Shown: piece by piece, positions 1 through 6,489 of the stretch
Layout: each line of letters begins with the position of its first letter
How positions within the stretch are numbered: position 1 is the stretch's first letter
DNA from: Treponema sp.
GTDB lineage: Bacteria > Spirochaetota > Spirochaetia > Treponematales > Breznakiellaceae
Reading direction: 5' to 3'
DNA length: 7,682 bases
Assembly: GCA_031278025.1 (NCBI GenBank)
Contig: JAITLF010000261.1
Location: 1 to 7,682 of the forward strand
The notes under the pieces: generated by a model
The model's database searches: none
What the model was told of the DNA's origin: nothing
Seen by the model: only the letters and a program-made list of their open reading frames with translations
Position numbers and translations under genes: made by a program

Positions 1-261
1 TTTTCCAACCGGTTAAAAAAGTTTTATAACCGGTTATATAAGGTTTACCGCCCTCTGTAAGGCCCCGCAGCCGGTTGGAAAACCGTTATAACCGGTTAAA
101 AAAGTTTTATAACCGGTTGGAAAAGTTTTACCGCCATCTGTAAAAGTTTTATAACCGGTTGTAAAACTTTTATAACCGGCTGGAAAAGTTTTATAACCGG
201 CGGTAAAACTTTTATAACCGGCTGGAAAAGTTTTACCGCCGGCTGGGAACGTTTCGGCGGC
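1..261. repeat. degenerate 21-bp tandem repeat array
   Basis: About 11-12 head-to-tail copies of a 21-bp unit; the array continues past the left edge. The common unit is gtttta + taaccggttg + gaaaa. A second version replaces the middle block with ccgccatctg or a close relative (around 44-59 and 129-141), so the two versions share flanks but differ in the core. The core AACCGGTT is itself an 8-bp palindrome (7-14, 28-35, 90-97, 111-118); later copies decay to AACCGGC. The last recognisable units are near 230-261. Because 21 is a multiple of three, the minus strand from 338 to 96 stays open and reads as heptapeptides of the QPVIKLF type. That frame has only a TTG start without a clear ribosome-binding site and is stopped inside the array, so I do not call it a gene. 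There are no unique spacers, so this is not a CRISPR array. Function unknown. Confidence 0.88.
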
Positions 262-357
262 TCCAGCGGCCGGCGGAGGAGCCGGGGGTTCGGTATATGC
301 CCAGGCCCTGGTCTACCGGTAATTCCTCCCGGAAACAATAGGATTCCATTGAATGAT

Positions 358-363
358 AAGGAG
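358..363 (+). promoter_or_regulatory. Shine-Dalgarno fixing the GH5 start
   Basis: AAGGAG ends 7 nt before the ATG at 371. The in-frame ATG at 353 lies upstream of this site and has no ribosome-binding site of its own, so 371 is the better start. Confidence 0.8.
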
Positions 364-370
364 ATTCAGT

Positions 371-2266
371 ATGCGGGTTTCAGGACGATATATAACCGAT
401 GATTTGGGCAGGGTTTTGATCCTTCGGGGCTGCAACGTGGGAGGAAGTTCCAAGGTCCCGTCCGCCCCTCCCGGCGGAACCCATCTGAGGGATTCCCTTA
501 TATCCCCGGCAGCGGTCTCCTTTGTGGGCCGCCCGTTCCCGCTTGAAGAGGCGGATGCTCACTTTGACCGGCTGAAGGGCTGGGGTTTTACCTTCTTGCG
601 GCTTGTCGTTACCTGGGAAGCCCTGGAGCATGAGGGGCCGGGTATTTACGATGAAGCCTACCTGGCCTATCTTAGGAAGCTCCTCCTTATTGCGGAAGAA
701 AAGGGAATATCCCTGTTCATCGATCCCCACCAGGATGTATGGAGCCGCTGGACCGGGGGTGATGGCGCGCCCGCCTGGACCCTGGAGAAACTTGGCATAG
801 ACAGGGAACGGCTGGATACCGCCGGGGCCGCCCTGACCCATCAGCGCTACGGGGAGTTGAACAAGGGGGCGCCATACCCCCGCATGATCTGGCCTGCTAA
901 CTACAGCCGGTACGCCGCCGCCACCATGTTCACCCTCTTTTTTGCCGGGAACGTCTATGCCCCGGAAACCACGATAGACGGGGAAAGCGCCCAGGACTGG
1001 CTTCAGGAACGGTACCTGGCCTGTATGGGGCATTGTTTCAAGCGGCTTAAGAGCTGCAAAGCCCTGGTGGGCTGGGGGACCATGAATGAGCCGAACGCCG
1101 GCTTTATCGGATATAGCAACCTGGAAAAAATGGAAAACGTAACGGTTTACCAGGGGGCGCTGCCCTATCCCCTGGACGCTATGGCCGCCGCATCGGGGTA
1201 CACACGGGAATCCCCCGTCTACGCCACCGGCATCCGGGGGGTCCGCATGACCGGGAAGCGGGTCCTTAACCCGGAGGGGCTTTCCATCTTCAGGGAGGGT
1301 TACGAGTGTCCCTGGAAGCGGGCCGGGGTCTGGACAGACGAAGGAGGCGTCCCCCGCCTTTTACGGAAAGACCATTTCGCTGCGGTGAACGGCAGGGCGG
1401 CGCGGTTCACCGGGGACTTCCTCGTCCCCTTCATGCGGCGCTTCATTGAGCGCATGAGGGAGGTCAATCCCGGCACGTTGATCTTCATCGAAGGGACTCC
1501 CCTGGGGGAACATCCTGCCTGGCCCGATGGCAGTCCGGGTGGGGTGGTGAACGCCTTTCATTGGTACGACGGGCTTACTCTTTTCACCAAATTCTTCCGC
1601 CCGTGGTTCAACGTTATCGTAGAGACCTCCAAGCCCGTTTTGGGCCGGAAAAACGTGGCGGCCCTGTTCACCCGCGCCATAGGGAAGGCGGTCGCGTGGG
1701 CCGGGGAACACATGGGGGACATGCCCTGCCTTTTAGGGGAATTCGGGCTTCCTTTTGACATGAACGGGAGAAAAGCCTATAAAACCGGAGATTACCGCCT
1801 TCACGAGGAAGCCCTGGCTATGTATTACGACGGGATAGACGCCAACCTTTTGGGGTCCACGATCTGGAACTACACGGCGGACAATACCAACGAATGGGGA
1901 GACGGCTGGAACGGGGAGGACCTGTCGATTTTTTCCCAAGACCCTGGCCCGGGATCCGGCCGGGCCCAGGGGGGCTGGCTCCGGCCTTACCCCATGGCCA
2001 CTGCGGGCGTTCCCCTGGCCCTCAGGTGGGATCGGAAACGGAGGGTCTTCCGCTACCGGTTTCGGGCCGATCCCCGTATCCCCGCCCCCACGGAGATATT
2101 CATCCCCGCCGGGTGTTTCGCCTCAAACCCGAAGATCTCCTGCTGGACCTTCCCCGAAAACGGCGACGGGTCCGGCCTCACCGCCGATTACAAGCCGGAA
2201 GAACAGCGGCTCTTCATACGGAACGAAGGCTACGAAGGGGAAGCGGAACTAATTCTGAATATTTAG
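371..2266 (+). CDS. GH5 beta-glycosidase, glucosylceramidase/steryl-glucosidase-like (GH5_12-like)
   Basis: A 631-residue glycoside hydrolase of the GH5 (beta/alpha)8-barrel family, a retaining enzyme that would cleave a beta-glucoside or other beta-glycoside. Seen in the sequence: an N-terminal strand with LRGCNVGG; the HQDVWSRW motif with H120; the acid/base glutamate in TMNEPNAG (E240); the nucleophile glutamate in LGEFGLPF (E457); then WNYTADNTNEWGDGWNGEDLS; and from about residue 540 (YPMATAGVP) to the end a beta-sandwich domain of the kind that follows the barrel in endoglycoceramidases. Both catalytic glutamates are present. Their wide spacing (217 residues) and the HQDVWSR..GG.GAP block resemble the fungal EGCrP-type glucosylceramidase/sterylglucosidase branch more than classical endoglycoceramidases; this is recall of the family, not a search. 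No signal peptide is visible, so the enzyme is probably cytoplasmic and would act on imported glycosides. The start at 371 is preferred over 353 on ribosome-binding-site position. It appears to be transcribed alone. Substrate is uncertain: ceramide, sterol, flavonoid or plain beta-glucosides all remain possible. Confidence 0.9.
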   Translation: MRVSGRYITDDLGRVLILRGCNVGGSSKVPSAPPGGTHLRDSLISPAAVSFVGRPFPLEEADAHFDRLKGWGFTFLRLVVTWEALEHEGPGIYDEAYLAYLRKLLLIAEEKGISLFIDPHQDVWSRWTGGDGAPAWTLEKLGIDRERLDTAGAALTHQRYGELNKGAPYPRMIWPANYSRYAAATMFTLFFAGNVYAPETTIDGESAQDWLQERYLACMGHCFKRLKSCKALVGWGTMNEPNAGFIGYSNLEKMENVTVYQGALPYPLDAMAAASGYTRESPVYATGIRGVRMTGKRVLNPEGLSIFREGYECPWKRAGVWTDEGGVPRLLRKDHFAAVNGRAARFTGDFLVPFMRRFIERMREVNPGTLIFIEGTPLGEHPAWPDGSPGGVVNAFHWYDGLTLFTKFFRPWFNVIVETSKPVLGRKNVAALFTRAIGKAVAWAGEHMGDMPCLLGEFGLPFDMNGRKAYKTGDYRLHEEALAMYYDGIDANLLGSTIWNYTADNTNEWGDGWNGEDLSIFSQDPGPGSGRAQGGWLRPYPMATAGVPLALRWDRKRRVFRYRFRADPRIPAPTEIFIPAGCFASNPKISCWTFPENGDGSGLTADYKPEEQRLFIRNEGYEGEAELILNI

Positions 2267-2305
2267 AGCCTGCTGCATGTTTATGCGCGAAGCGCGACAG
2301 GCTCT
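2265..2305. terminator. hairpin between convergent genes, likely bidirectional terminator
   Basis: A perfect 8-bp inverted repeat AGAGCCTG (2265-2272) / CAGGCTCT (2298-2305) encloses a smaller GCGC-GAA-GCGC hairpin (2285-2295). It begins inside the stop codon of the GH5 gene and ends at the stop codon of the convergent transglycosylase gene. There is no run of T on either side, so the termination role is inferred mainly from position. Confidence 0.5.
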
Positions 2306-3207
2306 TAGAATCTTCCCGTAATGGGGGTAAGCAGGGAGAGCCGGGGTTTTCCGAAATGGGGTTCGGCATCGTCCGGCTTAGGGAAGCCACGGTCCGCCGG
2401 GTCCGGGGCCAATTGTTCAGCAACGGGCAAGGGGAGGGGATGAGCGGCAAAGGCATCCTCTATCTTCCGCTGGAATTCCAGAATGTAGGAAATGTGGTCC
2501 AGTGTCCGTATGGGGGCGCCTTCCGCCTTTACCCGTGCGGTTCCCGCGTTATACATGGCGAGGCCGGCCACCACGGAGCCGCTGGCATCCAGGCACCAGC
2601 GCAGGTGGGCCAGCCCGTAATAGGCGTTAACCGAAGGGTTGAAGAAATCCGCTTCTTTCAGTTTGGGAAAACTAAGATTGTTAAGCTGAAAAAGCCCCCG
2701 GTCTATGCTACCGTCCCGGTTAGCCCTGTTTACCGCCGTGGGGTTGAACCGGCTTTCCGCCCAGCAGAGGGCAAAGGCTAGGCTTGGGGAAATGTCAAAA
2801 GCCGATGCGTTGGACAAAATAGCCGCCGCCATTTCTACCGTGGTGGTTCGGCTGAAGTACCGTGCAGGTTTAAGTATCCCGGCGAAAAAAGCTACTACCC
2901 ATTGCTGCTGGGCTTCCTTCCGGTATGCAGTCAGGATGCCGTCTTCCTGGTCCCTGGAGTGGTGGTTAAACGTTGGAACCGGGAATGCTGAAATCGAAGC
3001 CGCACTCAAGGATATGTTCAGAGCGGGATCGGTCCCAGGCCGCTCCGCCTGAACCGGCATACCGGCAACGCGGTTATGGAAAAATATCCCGGTTCGATCC
3101 TCGAATTGCGGAAAAATCAAGAAAAAACACAGCCACGCGCTGGCTACGGCGCCGCAAAAAAAGGGATACGCCAAGTCAATAGGTATAATAATAAAGGGTC
3201 TTTTCAT
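2305..3207 (-). CDS. membrane-anchored lytic transglycosylase (SLT domain)
   Basis: A 300-residue protein predicted to cleave the MurNAc-GlcNAc bond of peptidoglycan with formation of 1,6-anhydro-MurNAc. Residues about 13-32 are a hydrophobic segment (FFCGAVASAWLCFFLIF) that would anchor it to the inner membrane or act as an uncleaved signal, placing the rest in the periplasm. Residues about 122-250 carry the soluble-lytic-transglycosylase (SLT, GH23-type) motifs in order: ALCWAESRFNP with catalytic E151, then DRGLFQLN (171-176 GLFQLN), then LAMYNAG (217-222), then YILEFQRKI near 241. The C-terminal 45 residues are a proline-rich tail outside the domain. The start is the first in-frame ATG; the AAGAG just before it is too close to be a good ribosome-binding site, so a start farther in is possible but would lose the membrane segment. 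It follows the terminator of the outer-membrane protein gene, so it probably has its own promoter in 3208-3340. Confidence 0.88.
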   Translation of the reverse strand: MKRPFIIIPIDLAYPFFCGAVASAWLCFFLIFPQFEDRTGIFFHNRVAGMPVQAERPGTDPALNISLSAASISAFPVPTFNHHSRDQEDGILTAYRKEAQQQWVVAFFAGILKPARYFSRTTTVEMAAAILSNASAFDISPSLAFALCWAESRFNPTAVNRANRDGSIDRGLFQLNNLSFPKLKEADFFNPSVNAYYGLAHLRWCLDASGSVVAGLAMYNAGTARVKAEGAPIRTLDHISYILEFQRKIEDAFAAHPLPLPVAEQLAPDPADRGFPKPDDAEPHFGKPRLSLLTPITGRF

Positions 3208-3343
3208 ACTCTTAGTTGATACATCAATAGGACAAAAGATTCAATCTTGGCAAAATAAAATCTGAATAATTTTTTTCGATATTTCTACAAAAAAGCCAAA
3301 AAACGCTTGAATCAATGATAGCAGGATGCTTTTATCCATAAAA

Positions 3344-3391
3344 GACCCGCAGGGAAATAACCTATTTGATCATGGTATTTCCCTGCGGGTC
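3344..3391 (-). terminator. strong intrinsic terminator of the 3430-4770 gene
   Basis: A perfect 16-bp stem (3344-3359 pairing with 3376-3391) with a 16-nt loop. On the minus strand it is followed by TTTTATGG, a short U-tract, about 40 nt after the stop codon of the outer-membrane protein gene. On the plus strand it is followed only by CTTTG. The remainder of the 222-bp intergenic stretch (3208-3429) is AT-rich, with a short palindrome AAGATTCAATCTT, and should hold the transglycosylase promoter; I could not pick a convincing -35/-10 pair. Confidence 0.88.
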
Positions 3392-3429
3392 CTTTGTAAG
3401 AAACAGGCAAAGCCCCCCCTACGGCAAGG

Positions 3430-4770
3430 TCATTCCGCCGCCGCAGGCTCCTCAGCAATTTCCTCCACCGCCGACTGCCCCTCAACAATTTCCGCTGCCG
3501 CCGGCTCTTCAGCAATTTCCTCCGCCGCCGGCTCCTCAAAAGTTTCCATCTCGGCCTGGGCCCTTCTCCGGTCCCGGCGGTTAAGAAATCCGAATTTATA
3601 TCCTACCACCAGGTTAAACATCTGGCGCTTATAAATAACATCCCGCTCATAATAGTTATCTTTCCCATTCACCGTCTGCGTCGACTCATAATGGAATTGC
3701 TTGGAATCCAAGTCCATACCATACTGCAAATCCATGTAGAGAAGGCCGGGGCCCAGTTTTACGCCCAGGTTAATCCCCCCCATAACCCCAATCCCCAGGG
3801 GAATCCCCAAGAGCGAAGAATAGGTTGAACCGTCAAGCGGCAGGATAGCGTACGCTCCCCCGTAAAGGGAAGTGGAAAAAATACTCGGCTTATAGTTGAA
3901 TTTGAGGAGGGCCGGAAAGATAAGGTTCAGGCCCGAACTGCCTTGCCCCGATATATTCAGTGGGATAATCTTGTCTCCCGTCGGCATATAATCATCCCAA
4001 ATCACCTTTTCCTGGGATATGTCCGCTCCGGTTTCTGCGGAAAACGAAAAGTAGCTGTCCTTCACCATAAAATGGAGGAATTGCCCTTCCAGCCGCAATC
4101 CCGCATCAAAGGTTGGCGCGACGGTAAAAATGCGGTCATCGCTCTCCGCCGTTGACCGATAGAGGCGGAAGGAAAGTCCTCCCTGTAAGCCCACGTAGAA
4201 CCACTTGTTCTTCCAGGAAATATCTTCTTCCGGAGTAACATAGATGACGTCCCGCTCCGGGGTAACATAGATGATTTCCCGTTCCGCCTCTACCGGACGG
4301 TCATCCGCCGGAAGGTTCGAGGAAAGGCTCCAACAGAAGAACGCTATCATTCCCAGACCCTCGTCCACACTCCTATACGCCATTTCCTGGTTTCCGATCA
4401 AATCGAAGTTAGGCGTATTGTAGAGGTTCAAGGTAATTACCCGATCCGGCCCGTCGGTAAACAGGTTAACGGTAAGCACATACCGGGGATCCGCCGCCTG
4501 TGCGTCGAGGGGAAGATTAGCAAAGGCGGGCGGGTCTCCTACGCCCCCCTTGGTTTCAATGAGCCGGTACAGGTTGTTTAACTGCCCCTGCCACCCAAAC
4601 TCATTGTTTATAGACTCATAGATTCGGACTGAATCCTCCTCCAGGTCCGGCTCAAATGTAATCGGCGTGATTACAATGTTATATGCAGGTTCACGCGCGG
4701 TCTGGGCGGAGAGTATAGCCGGTAAAAAAACCGTTGCCGTTGTGAGACTAATCAAAAAAAAACGTTTCAT
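3430..4770 (-). CDS. predicted outer-membrane beta-barrel protein with acidic repeat tail
   Basis: A 446-residue protein without a family I can name. Residues 1-22 are a clean signal peptide (MKRFFLISLTTATVFLPAILSA, cut before QTAREP). Residues about 28-150 form a periplasmic-looking alpha/beta region with a repeated hydrophobic-strand pattern (NIVITPITF, YVLTVNLFT, RVITLNLYN). A 9-residue direct repeat follows (EREIIYVTP / ERDVIYVTP). From about residue 190 (KWFYVGLQGGLSFRLY) to the MFNLVVGYKFGFL segment there are many alternating strands rich in G, Y and F, as in transmembrane barrels. The last ~35 residues are an acidic EEPAA/AAEI tail after a basic NRRDRRR patch, unusual because barrels normally end in their last strand. 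The minus-strand upstream sequence GGGAAGAG lies about 6 nt before the ATG and is a reasonable ribosome-binding site. It has a terminator behind it and a candidate promoter at 4888-4916, so it is probably monocistronic. A porin or adhesin role is only a guess. Confidence 0.8.
   Translation of the reverse strand: MKRFFLISLTTATVFLPAILSAQTAREPAYNIVITPITFEPDLEEDSVRIYESINNEFGWQGQLNNLYRLIETKGGVGDPPAFANLPLDAQAADPRYVLTVNLFTDGPDRVITLNLYNTPNFDLIGNQEMAYRSVDEGLGMIAFFCWSLSSNLPADDRPVEAEREIIYVTPERDVIYVTPEEDISWKNKWFYVGLQGGLSFRLYRSTAESDDRIFTVAPTFDAGLRLEGQFLHFMVKDSYFSFSAETGADISQEKVIWDDYMPTGDKIIPLNISGQGSSGLNLIFPALLKFNYKPSIFSTSLYGGAYAILPLDGSTYSSLLGIPLGIGVMGGINLGVKLGPGLLYMDLQYGMDLDSKQFHYESTQTVNGKDNYYERDVIYKRQMFNLVVGYKFGFLNRRDRRRAQAEMETFEEPAAEEIAEEPAAAEIVEGQSAVEEIAEEPAAAE
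3433..3540. repeat. 27-30 bp in-frame repeats coding the acidic tail
   Basis: Copies of the motif CA(G/A)CAATTTCC begin at 3453, 3483 and 3510, spaced 30 and 27 bp, each followed by a GCCGCCGGCTC-type block. They encode the (I)(A/V)EE.PAAAE units at the C-terminus of the outer-membrane protein. Spacing in multiples of three keeps the frame, so copy number could change without breaking the gene. Confidence 0.8.
4231..4274. repeat. 27-bp direct repeat inside the outer-membrane protein gene
   Basis: CGGAGTAACATAGATGA (4231) recurs as CGGGGTAACATAGATGA (4258), a 27-bp offset. It encodes the duplicated IIYVTPER / VIYVTPEE linker between the N-terminal domain and the barrel. Confidence 0.75.
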
Positions 4771-4804
4771 TTGAATCTCTTCCCTTTAATACCTTTTTTC
4801 GAAT

Positions 4805-4821
4805 CTGTTACACGGTAACAG
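4805..4821. promoter_or_regulatory. perfect 7-3-7 dyad, candidate operator or leader hairpin
   Basis: CTGTTAC-ACG-GTAACAG is a perfect inverted repeat, 35-51 nt upstream of the outer-membrane protein start codon. It could be a regulator binding site, or a hairpin in the 5' leader if transcription starts near 4880. No T-tract follows it in the minus direction, so a terminator is unlikely. Confidence 0.5.
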
Positions 4822-4887
4822 GGATCACTTGGAGCCTGCACGGTATAAACATGCAAAAATTACATATTACACTATGTTTATCGGCAG

Positions 4888-4916
4888 AACCTACTAAAAT
4901 AAAAACATTTTGTCAA
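4888..4916 (-). promoter_or_regulatory. candidate promoter of the outer-membrane protein gene
   Basis: A perfect -35 hexamer TTGACA on the minus strand (4911-4916) is followed 17 nt later by TAGGTT (4888-4893), a poor -10. The AT-rich leader also offers TAATAT near 4864-4869 as another -10 without a good -35. Either choice gives a leader of roughly 80-110 nt containing the 4805-4821 dyad. Confidence 0.35.
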
Positions 4917-4968
4917 TTCAAGTTCCGGCGGGCGCAGTAACCTATTCCCGAAAGCGCCCCCCTTACGG

Positions 4969-5829
4969 CTACCAGGGGACCCGAACCGTCCCGTTTATAT
5001 TGTACCGCAGCATACCGCCGGGGGAAATCAGCGTATCCGCTTCCGCCGTGGCTTCCACCGTTACCGTTTCGCCGGCATCCCACACGCGGACTTCCGCGAA
5101 GGGAGAGGACCCTGCCCAGGGCCCCGGCCAGGGGACGCTTAGTGTCAACGGCTCACGGGAACGCGCTTGTAGACGGCGGCGGTCAAACCCGGATTGTACG
5201 GTCTTTACCGCAATGGTGTCCCAGCCGGCAAGCCAGGGGTCGTCTCGTATCTCCGGGGCAATGTCGCCGCCTCGCAGAAGGTTCCGGAAGCGGGGCCAAT
5301 CGAAGCGGTCGGGACGCCTTCCTTCTTTGGCTGCGGAAAGGCCCTCACCGTCAGAAGCGGCGGCGGTCAGGGAGGAGGCGAGAGCGCGGTAAAACCAGGC
5401 TTCCGGCCCGGCCTCCCAGGTCAGGCGGAGGACGCCGCCTTGTGTATCGAAGGGGGCAAGGCCGCCTGCCGGACGCATACGGCCAGGGGTAAGGCCTCGG
5501 TCGGGCCAGAAGGGATAGGCCAGAACCGGACTGGCCCATTCCTCCGGGAGGTTCACCTCCGCAAGGGCGTCTGCCGGCCCTTCGCTGGAAAGGAGGAGGC
5601 CGTCCGGGTCCAGCCACTCGACGCGCCATTGGGGCGGGCCCAGGATTGCTCCCCAGGCCGGAGGGAGGGCGGGCAGGATAAGCTGGTAGGATCGGGGAAT
5701 GACCGGGTCCCAACATGCCGGGAGGATAAACGCCAGGCCGAGAGCCGGAAGAATCCGGCGGAAAAGACTCTTTTTTTGGAACAGTCTCCGGAAACTTCGC
5801 TCCGAAATAAAAAATACGAATTGTTTCAT
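4969..5829 (-). CDS. lipoprotein of unknown function
   Basis: A 286-residue protein. Residues 25-39 (RILPALGLAFILPAC) form a hydrophobic segment ending in a good lipobox, LPAC, with the lipidated cysteine at 39. The n-region before it is unusually long and basic (FRRLFQKKSLFRR), but there is no later ATG, GTG or TTG before the lipobox, and an in-frame stop lies about 11 codons upstream of the ATG, so this start is used. There is no visible Shine-Dalgarno before it, only an ATATATAT stretch. The mature part is rich in tryptophan, proline and glycine (PPAWGAILGPPQWRVEWLDPDG; WEAGPEAWFYRALASSL; VPWPGPWAGSSPFAEVRVWDAGETVTVEATAEADT). The C-terminal third looks like beta strands. No catalytic motif is recognised. 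It lies upstream of and in the same direction as the outer-membrane protein gene, 198 bp away, with only a weak 6-bp hairpin (4930-4935/4954-4959) and a new promoter between, so the two are probably separate units. Confidence 0.75.
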   Translation of the reverse strand: MKQFVFFISERSFRRLFQKKSLFRRILPALGLAFILPACWDPVIPRSYQLILPALPPAWGAILGPPQWRVEWLDPDGLLLSSEGPADALAEVNLPEEWASPVLAYPFWPDRGLTPGRMRPAGGLAPFDTQGGVLRLTWEAGPEAWFYRALASSLTAAASDGEGLSAAKEGRRPDRFDWPRFRNLLRGGDIAPEIRDDPWLAGWDTIAVKTVQSGFDRRRLQARSREPLTLSVPWPGPWAGSSPFAEVRVWDAGETVTVEATAEADTLISPGGMLRYNINGTVRVPW

Positions 5830-5880
5830 AAATATATATATGGCGCGGATATACCCCCTGCTTTAATGCAGGAGAACCAT

Positions 5881-5928
5881 GTGAAAAATTTCTATATTCA
5901 AGAGGCTATTCCAAAACCCGCGCCGTGA
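5881..5928 (+). CDS. 15-codon ORF with a strong ribosome-binding site (leader peptide or gene scrap)
   Basis: AGGAG (5870-5874) stands 6 nt before a GTG at 5881 that opens MKNFYIQEAIPKPAP and stops at 5926-5928. The site is the best ribosome-binding site in the 528-bp gap between genes, and lies within a CCTGC-TTTAAT-GCAGG hairpin that could mask it. The stop overlaps a second GTG (5925) as GTGA; that next frame runs 69 codons to 6134, is basic and low in complexity, and I do not regard it as a proven gene. This could be a leader peptide, the surviving 5' end of a deleted gene, or chance. Confidence 0.3.
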   Translation: MKNFYIQEAIPKPAP

Positions 5929-5962
5929 GTTCAGCGCCCCGGCATCCTGTATACGGCTGGAC

Positions 5963-6153
5963 CGTCCCGACTGTATGCGACGGGTTGCCAGCCCGGATAC
6001 GGGCTTTGCGGCGCATCGCTTCCGCAGGAAGCGCGGCCAGGGCTGGTAAACTGCGGATGAAGGGAGGCGTGGGAATGGAGCGTTACGCTGGGGCGCGCAA
6101 TGACCTAACCGACCGGAATCCTGGATGGCCGTAGGCCCGGCGCGCATACGGCC
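5963..6153. other. GC-rich stem-loop region, candidate structured RNA or decayed DNA
   Basis: No convincing protein gene. Stems visible: a 10-bp stem TTGCCAGCCC (5985-5994) / GGGCTGGTAA (6040-6049, one G-U on the plus strand) enclosing a perfect 7-bp hairpin CGCTTCC-GCA-GGAAGCG (6017-6033); a small AGCG-TTA-CGCT hairpin (near 6079-6089); and a perfect 7-bp stem GGCCGTA (6127-6133) / TACGGCC (6147-6153). No match to the conserved cores of tRNA, RNase P RNA, tmRNA or group I/II introns was recognised. Strand is undecided. Bases 6203-6307 to its right show nothing I can name. Confidence 0.3.
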
Positions 6154-6171
6154 CGATAAATGAACAAAATA

Positions 6172-6202
6172 ACATAATTCTTTATATCATAAAGAATTAT
6201 GT
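6172..6202. terminator. AT-rich 14-bp perfect dyad
   Basis: ACATAATTCTTTAT, a 3-nt loop, then its exact reverse complement. On the minus strand it is followed by TATTTTGTTC, so it may be a second minus-strand terminator behind the one at 6308-6336. As DNA it could equally be a binding site for a dimeric protein. Confidence 0.4.
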
Positions 6203-6307
6203 GCCGTTCTATTCATCCACAAATAGTCAACAAATGAGGGCATTCGGGCTTTGAAACAGCCGGGGAATAGCGACCGAATTCAAAACATCATAACCGGGCA
6301 AAAAATA

Positions 6308-6336
6308 AGCCGTGTATACATCATATATACATGGCT
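6308..6336 (-). terminator. intrinsic terminator at the end of the lysis cassette
   Basis: An 11-position stem with one A-C mismatch on the minus strand (6308-6318 pairing with 6326-6336) and a 7-nt loop. It is followed on the minus strand by TATTTTTTG, a clear U-tract. It lies downstream of the minus-strand amidase/lipoprotein genes. Confidence 0.7.
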
Positions 6337-6357
6337 AAACCTTACCAGGTTAGGCGA

Positions 6358-6489
6358 TTAACTCATCAGGGAATCCTTAGCCAGAGCCAGGTTCACCAAT
6401 ATGCCCCTCTTTTTCAGTTCCCGCACTAAACCGGGATAACCCGGAGAAACCGAAGTACCCGGAAGGCGATATAGCCCAGAACCGCGATA
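6358..6489 (-). pseudogene. possible scrap of an IS3-type transposase (OrfB)
   Basis: The minus-strand frame opens directly after a TAG (6490-6492) and reads YRGSGLYRLPGTSVSPGYPG, then LVRELKKRGILVN, and stops with TAA at 6358-6360. The block GYPGLVRELKKRGILVN resembles the segment of IS3-family OrfB transposases that reads roughly YGSPRIxRELKKRGIxVS. No start codon precedes it except an ATG at 6516 cut off after 8 codons by that TAG. It overlaps the transmembrane ORF at 6426-6506 in another frame, so both cannot easily be functional. The similarity is short and from memory. Confidence 0.22.

Noticed and set aside
1..261. CRISPR array
   Set aside because: Repeats abut directly without unique spacers and the unit is only 21 bp.
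96..338. 80-codon minus-strand frame with heptapeptide repeats
   Set aside because: It is a translation of the 21-bp array; TTG start without a ribosome-binding site, a stop inside the array, and an equally open plus-strand frame over the same bases.
380..1033. 217-codon minus-strand frame
   Set aside because: Entirely antisense to the conserved N-terminal half of the GH5 domain.
1894..2781. 295-codon plus-strand frame
   Set aside because: It lies across the end of the GH5 gene and antisense to the transglycosylase; proline/arginine/glycine-rich composition typical of a shadow frame in GC-rich DNA.
5194..5928. 244-codon plus-strand frame
   Set aside because: Antisense to the lipoprotein with its clear lipobox; composition is that of a shadow frame. 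Only its last 15 codons, from the GTG at 5881, have a ribosome-binding site.
5925..6134. 69-codon plus-strand frame with GTGA overlap
   Set aside because: Basic, low-complexity product, no recognisable motif, and it covers the stem-loop region; kept only as part of the description of that region.
5863..6147. 94-codon minus-strand frame
   Set aside because: No ribosome-binding site, no recognisable domain, and covers the same stem-loops.
5940..6160. tRNA, tmRNA, RNase P RNA or group II intron end
   Set aside because: No GTTCRANTC T-loop, no conserved RNase P or tmRNA core, and the hairpin at 6127-6153 does not have the group II domain V sequence.
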